Assembly (NCBI GenBank): GCA_050944255.1
Contig: JBMNQS010000087.1
Location: 1-6,914, forward strand
DNA length: 6,914 nt
Source: JBMNQS01 sp050944255
GTDB lineage: Bacteria; Bacillota; Clostridia; Christensenellales; Maliibacteriaceae
Reading direction: 5' to 3'
Numbering within the stretch: position 1 is the first letter of the stretch; each line of letters starts with the position of its first letter. A program made the position numbers and the translations under genes. This document shows positions 5,290-6,914 of this stretch, piece after piece. The notes below the pieces were generated by a model. The model saw nothing but the letters and a program-made list of their open reading frames with translations. It had not been told where the DNA came from and did not search any database.

Positions 5290-6914
5290 ATGCCGTCAAA
5301 GAAGCCTCTGCGCCTGGCGGTGCTGACGCTGTGCCTGCTCACGGCGCTGAGCGGCTGCGCAAAAGCGGGGCCCGAGGACGCTGCGCCGCCGCCGGAAACG
5401 CCTTCTCCCACGGCCGTACCCTCTTTCTCCGGCAGCGAACCGGTCATTTTCTACGAGCAGACCTCCCCCGATTTCCACAGCAGCGGATACGACGACAATT
5501 ACCTCATTATGCCCGGCGGCGGCATCTCCAAAAAAGAACACGTTTACTTCCAGCACCTATCCGCCGACAGGCAATACCTCTATCATTTAACCTATGACGA
5601 CGATCTGGTCGTCACGAAAGACGGCCTGGAGTCGCTGATTGCCTCCGGTGTGCATATGGCCGGCTATTGGATACAAAATGACGTCATTTTGTATACCGAG
5701 AGAATTATCGCCGATCCTCACGCCGTGTATACGCAGCATTACCGGTACATTTACGGCGACGGGCAGAGCCTGCTGCTGGGCAAAAATCTGGACGCGCACC
5801 GGGCCAGCCTCAGTGAAAACGGCCACCTCCTTTTTTTCGATAAGTCCGACGGCACGCTTTACCTGCTGCCAAAGGACCAGGACGTGCCCCGGGCCATTGC
5901 TTCGGTCAAAGGGGATGTGTACGTCAAGCCCTTGAGCGTCAACGCAGACGCCACCATGTGCTTTTGGACGGACGCCTCTTCACCCGGGGAATCGACGCTC
6001 TACGTGTGGGATGGCATCACCCAAAAGGCCGAGGCTTTGGCCAGCGTGCCGGTATCTAGGCCCATGGGCGTGCAGAACGACAACGATTACAGCGTGTTTT
6101 TTGTGGGCGATGAGGCCGTGGCCTATCATCGTTTCAGCAATGAGTTGTTTGTAAAAAAGGCCGGCGCTCCCGCCGCGGGCGTCCGGCTGCCGGGGAATTC
6201 GGCACTTCGCGGCCATGTTTTCACGGACAAGGGGCGCCTGGATAAAGACCCCACCCACACGGCGCTGCCCCCATATATTTACTGCATAACGGAGGATGCT
6301 TCGCAGCAAACACTGCACTGCGTCGATACCCGGAGCCTGGAAGTTTATACGCTGCTAAAGCATCTTTCGCGCCTGGAAATTCTCAACGGCACCGTCTATT
6401 ACACGGATATTTACGGCACCCTCCACAGCGCGACGCTGTCCGGCCCGCGGCTCGAGGATGTGGCGGCGCTTTCCGAAGATGTGAAATACACCTTCTGCCG
6501 CACGCTGGACGGACAGCACGTTTTTTTCATCCGCCATGGGGGCGGCGCATACGCAGATTTGTACTGCGCGCCCAAGGGCGGCGCGGGCGTATGGATCGCT
6601 TCGGATGTTTCCTCCTGGCTGGGGCAGGGCATCGACAACAAGACCCTTTTCTTTTTCCGGCACGTGCAGCAGCCTTCCGAAACCAAAAAAATGCAAACCG
6701 GCACACTGATGCGCTATACCCTCGGCGATGACGGGCCCACGCATATCGCCGATAACGTTCTTGTTTCCATACCTTCAGTCGGTTATCATGATCCCCACCT
6801 GAGCCAGTGGGGCATTTCGACAATCGATCCGTCCTTTTTCCCTTTTTTCATCTACAAGGGCTGGTCGGAGGAAGCCCACAGCCTGGTGTGCGATCTCATG
6901 TACTATGACGGCAG
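5287..6914 (+). CDS. Large lipoprotein with beta-propeller-like repeats (3' end outside window)
   Basis: The frame is open for 542 codons and has no stop before the window edge. The N-terminus is a lipoprotein signal: a basic start (SKKPLR), a hydrophobic core (LAVLTLCLLTA) and the lipobox LSGC with C24 as the predicted lipidated residue. A Pro/Ala/Thr-rich linker at about 25-48 follows, so the mature protein should sit on the outer face of the membrane. The rest is beta-rich and repetitive. Units begin with a short strand such as TLYLL (190), TLYVW (237), ELFVK (286), TLHC (342), TLHSA (378), DLYC (424) or TLMRY (473), and each includes a second aromatic strand such as LLFFD, VFFVG, VYYTD, VFFIR or LFFFR. 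Starts are 36-56 residues apart, which is the size of beta-propeller blades (TolB/DUF5050-like). I recognise no catalytic motif and no specific family. It starts 36 bp after uxaC and may share its transcript; a sensory or scaffolding role is only a guess. Confidence 0.85.
   Translation, partial: MMPSKKPLRLAVLTLCLLTALSGCAKAGPEDAAPPPETPSPTAVPSFSGSEPVIFYEQTSPDFHSSGYDDNYLIMPGGGISKKEHVYFQHLSADRQYLYHLTYDDDLVVTKDGLESLIASGVHMAGYWIQNDVILYTERIIADPHAVYTQHYRYIYGDGQSLLLGKNLDAHRASLSENGHLLFFDKSDGTLYLLPKDQDVPRAIASVKGDVYVKPLSVNADATMCFWTDASSPGESTLYVWDGITQKAEALASVPVSRPMGVQNDNDYSVFFVGDEAVAYHRFSNELFVKKAGAPAAGVRLPGNSALRGHVFTDKGRLDKDPTHTALPPYIYCITEDASQQTLHCVDTRSLEVYTLLKHLSRLEILNGTVYYTDIYGTLHSATLSGPRLEDVAALSEDVKYTFCRTLDGQHVFFIRHGGGAYADLYCAPKGGAGVWIASDVSSWLGQGIDNKTLFFFRHVQQPSETKKMQTGTLMRYTLGDDGPTHIADNVLVSIPSVGYHDPHLSQWGISTIDPSFFPFFIYKGWSEEAHSLVCDLMYYDG

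Noticed and set aside
4893..5597. 234-codon + strand frame bridging the end of uxaC and the lipoprotein start
   Set aside because: It crosses two genes with clear start and stop signals, in another frame, and its Arg/Pro/His-rich translation is not protein-like.
5980..6744. Two minus-strand frames opposite the lipoprotein gene (5980-6318 and 6355-6744)
   Set aside because: The + strand frame there is open throughout, has a lipoprotein signal and regular repeats, and explains the region; the minus frames lack ribosome sites.

Overview
The GC-rich coding sequence has a strong G/C bias at third codon positions. The genes carry strong AAAGGA/AAGGAGG Shine-Dalgarno sequences, and two intergenic promoter candidates are sigma-A-like and AT-rich. 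Together with a CPBP protease, a small GIY-YIG protein, an AlaX-type editing protein and a Gram-positive-style lipoprotein, this suggests a GC-rich member of the Clostridia, probably gut- or anaerobe-associated. That placement is an inference from composition and gene content; there is no marker gene in the window.

Layout. Positions 1-124 hold the last 40 codons of a + strand membrane protein that runs in from outside. A bidirectional intrinsic terminator (164-202) separates it from a convergent two-gene minus-strand unit: a GIY-YIG nuclease-domain protein (1150-1452) followed 16 bp later by a CPBP/CAAX-type intramembrane protease (225-1133). A 170-bp divergent promoter region (1453-1622) then gives way to four + strand genes: an AlaX-type alanyl-tRNA editing protein (1623-2804), a D-tagatose/D-psicose 3-epimerase-like TIM barrel (2873-3754), glucuronate isomerase UxaC (3865-5250), and a large lipoprotein with a beta-propeller-like body (5287 to beyond the window end). 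I see no terminator between these four genes, so they may be co-transcribed. The 110-bp gap before uxaC could hold its own control element.

How the genes may work together. UxaC feeds D-glucuronate or D-galacturonate into ketouronates. The epimerase beside it belongs to a family acting on free ketoses at the carbon next to the keto group, so the pair looks like part of a sugar-acid catabolic cluster that may continue past the right edge. AlaX is housekeeping quality control (hydrolysis of mischarged tRNA-Ala), and its place at the head of the unit is probably neighbourhood rather than pathway. The lipoprotein has no recognisable enzymatic motif in the visible part.

Most of the window is ordinary, well-recognised bacterial genes. 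I did not find a defence system, mobile element, CRISPR array, or RNA gene. The most worthwhile leads are the epimerase-UxaC pairing, the repeat architecture of the lipoprotein, and short repeated or palindromic sites in the two regulatory gaps.
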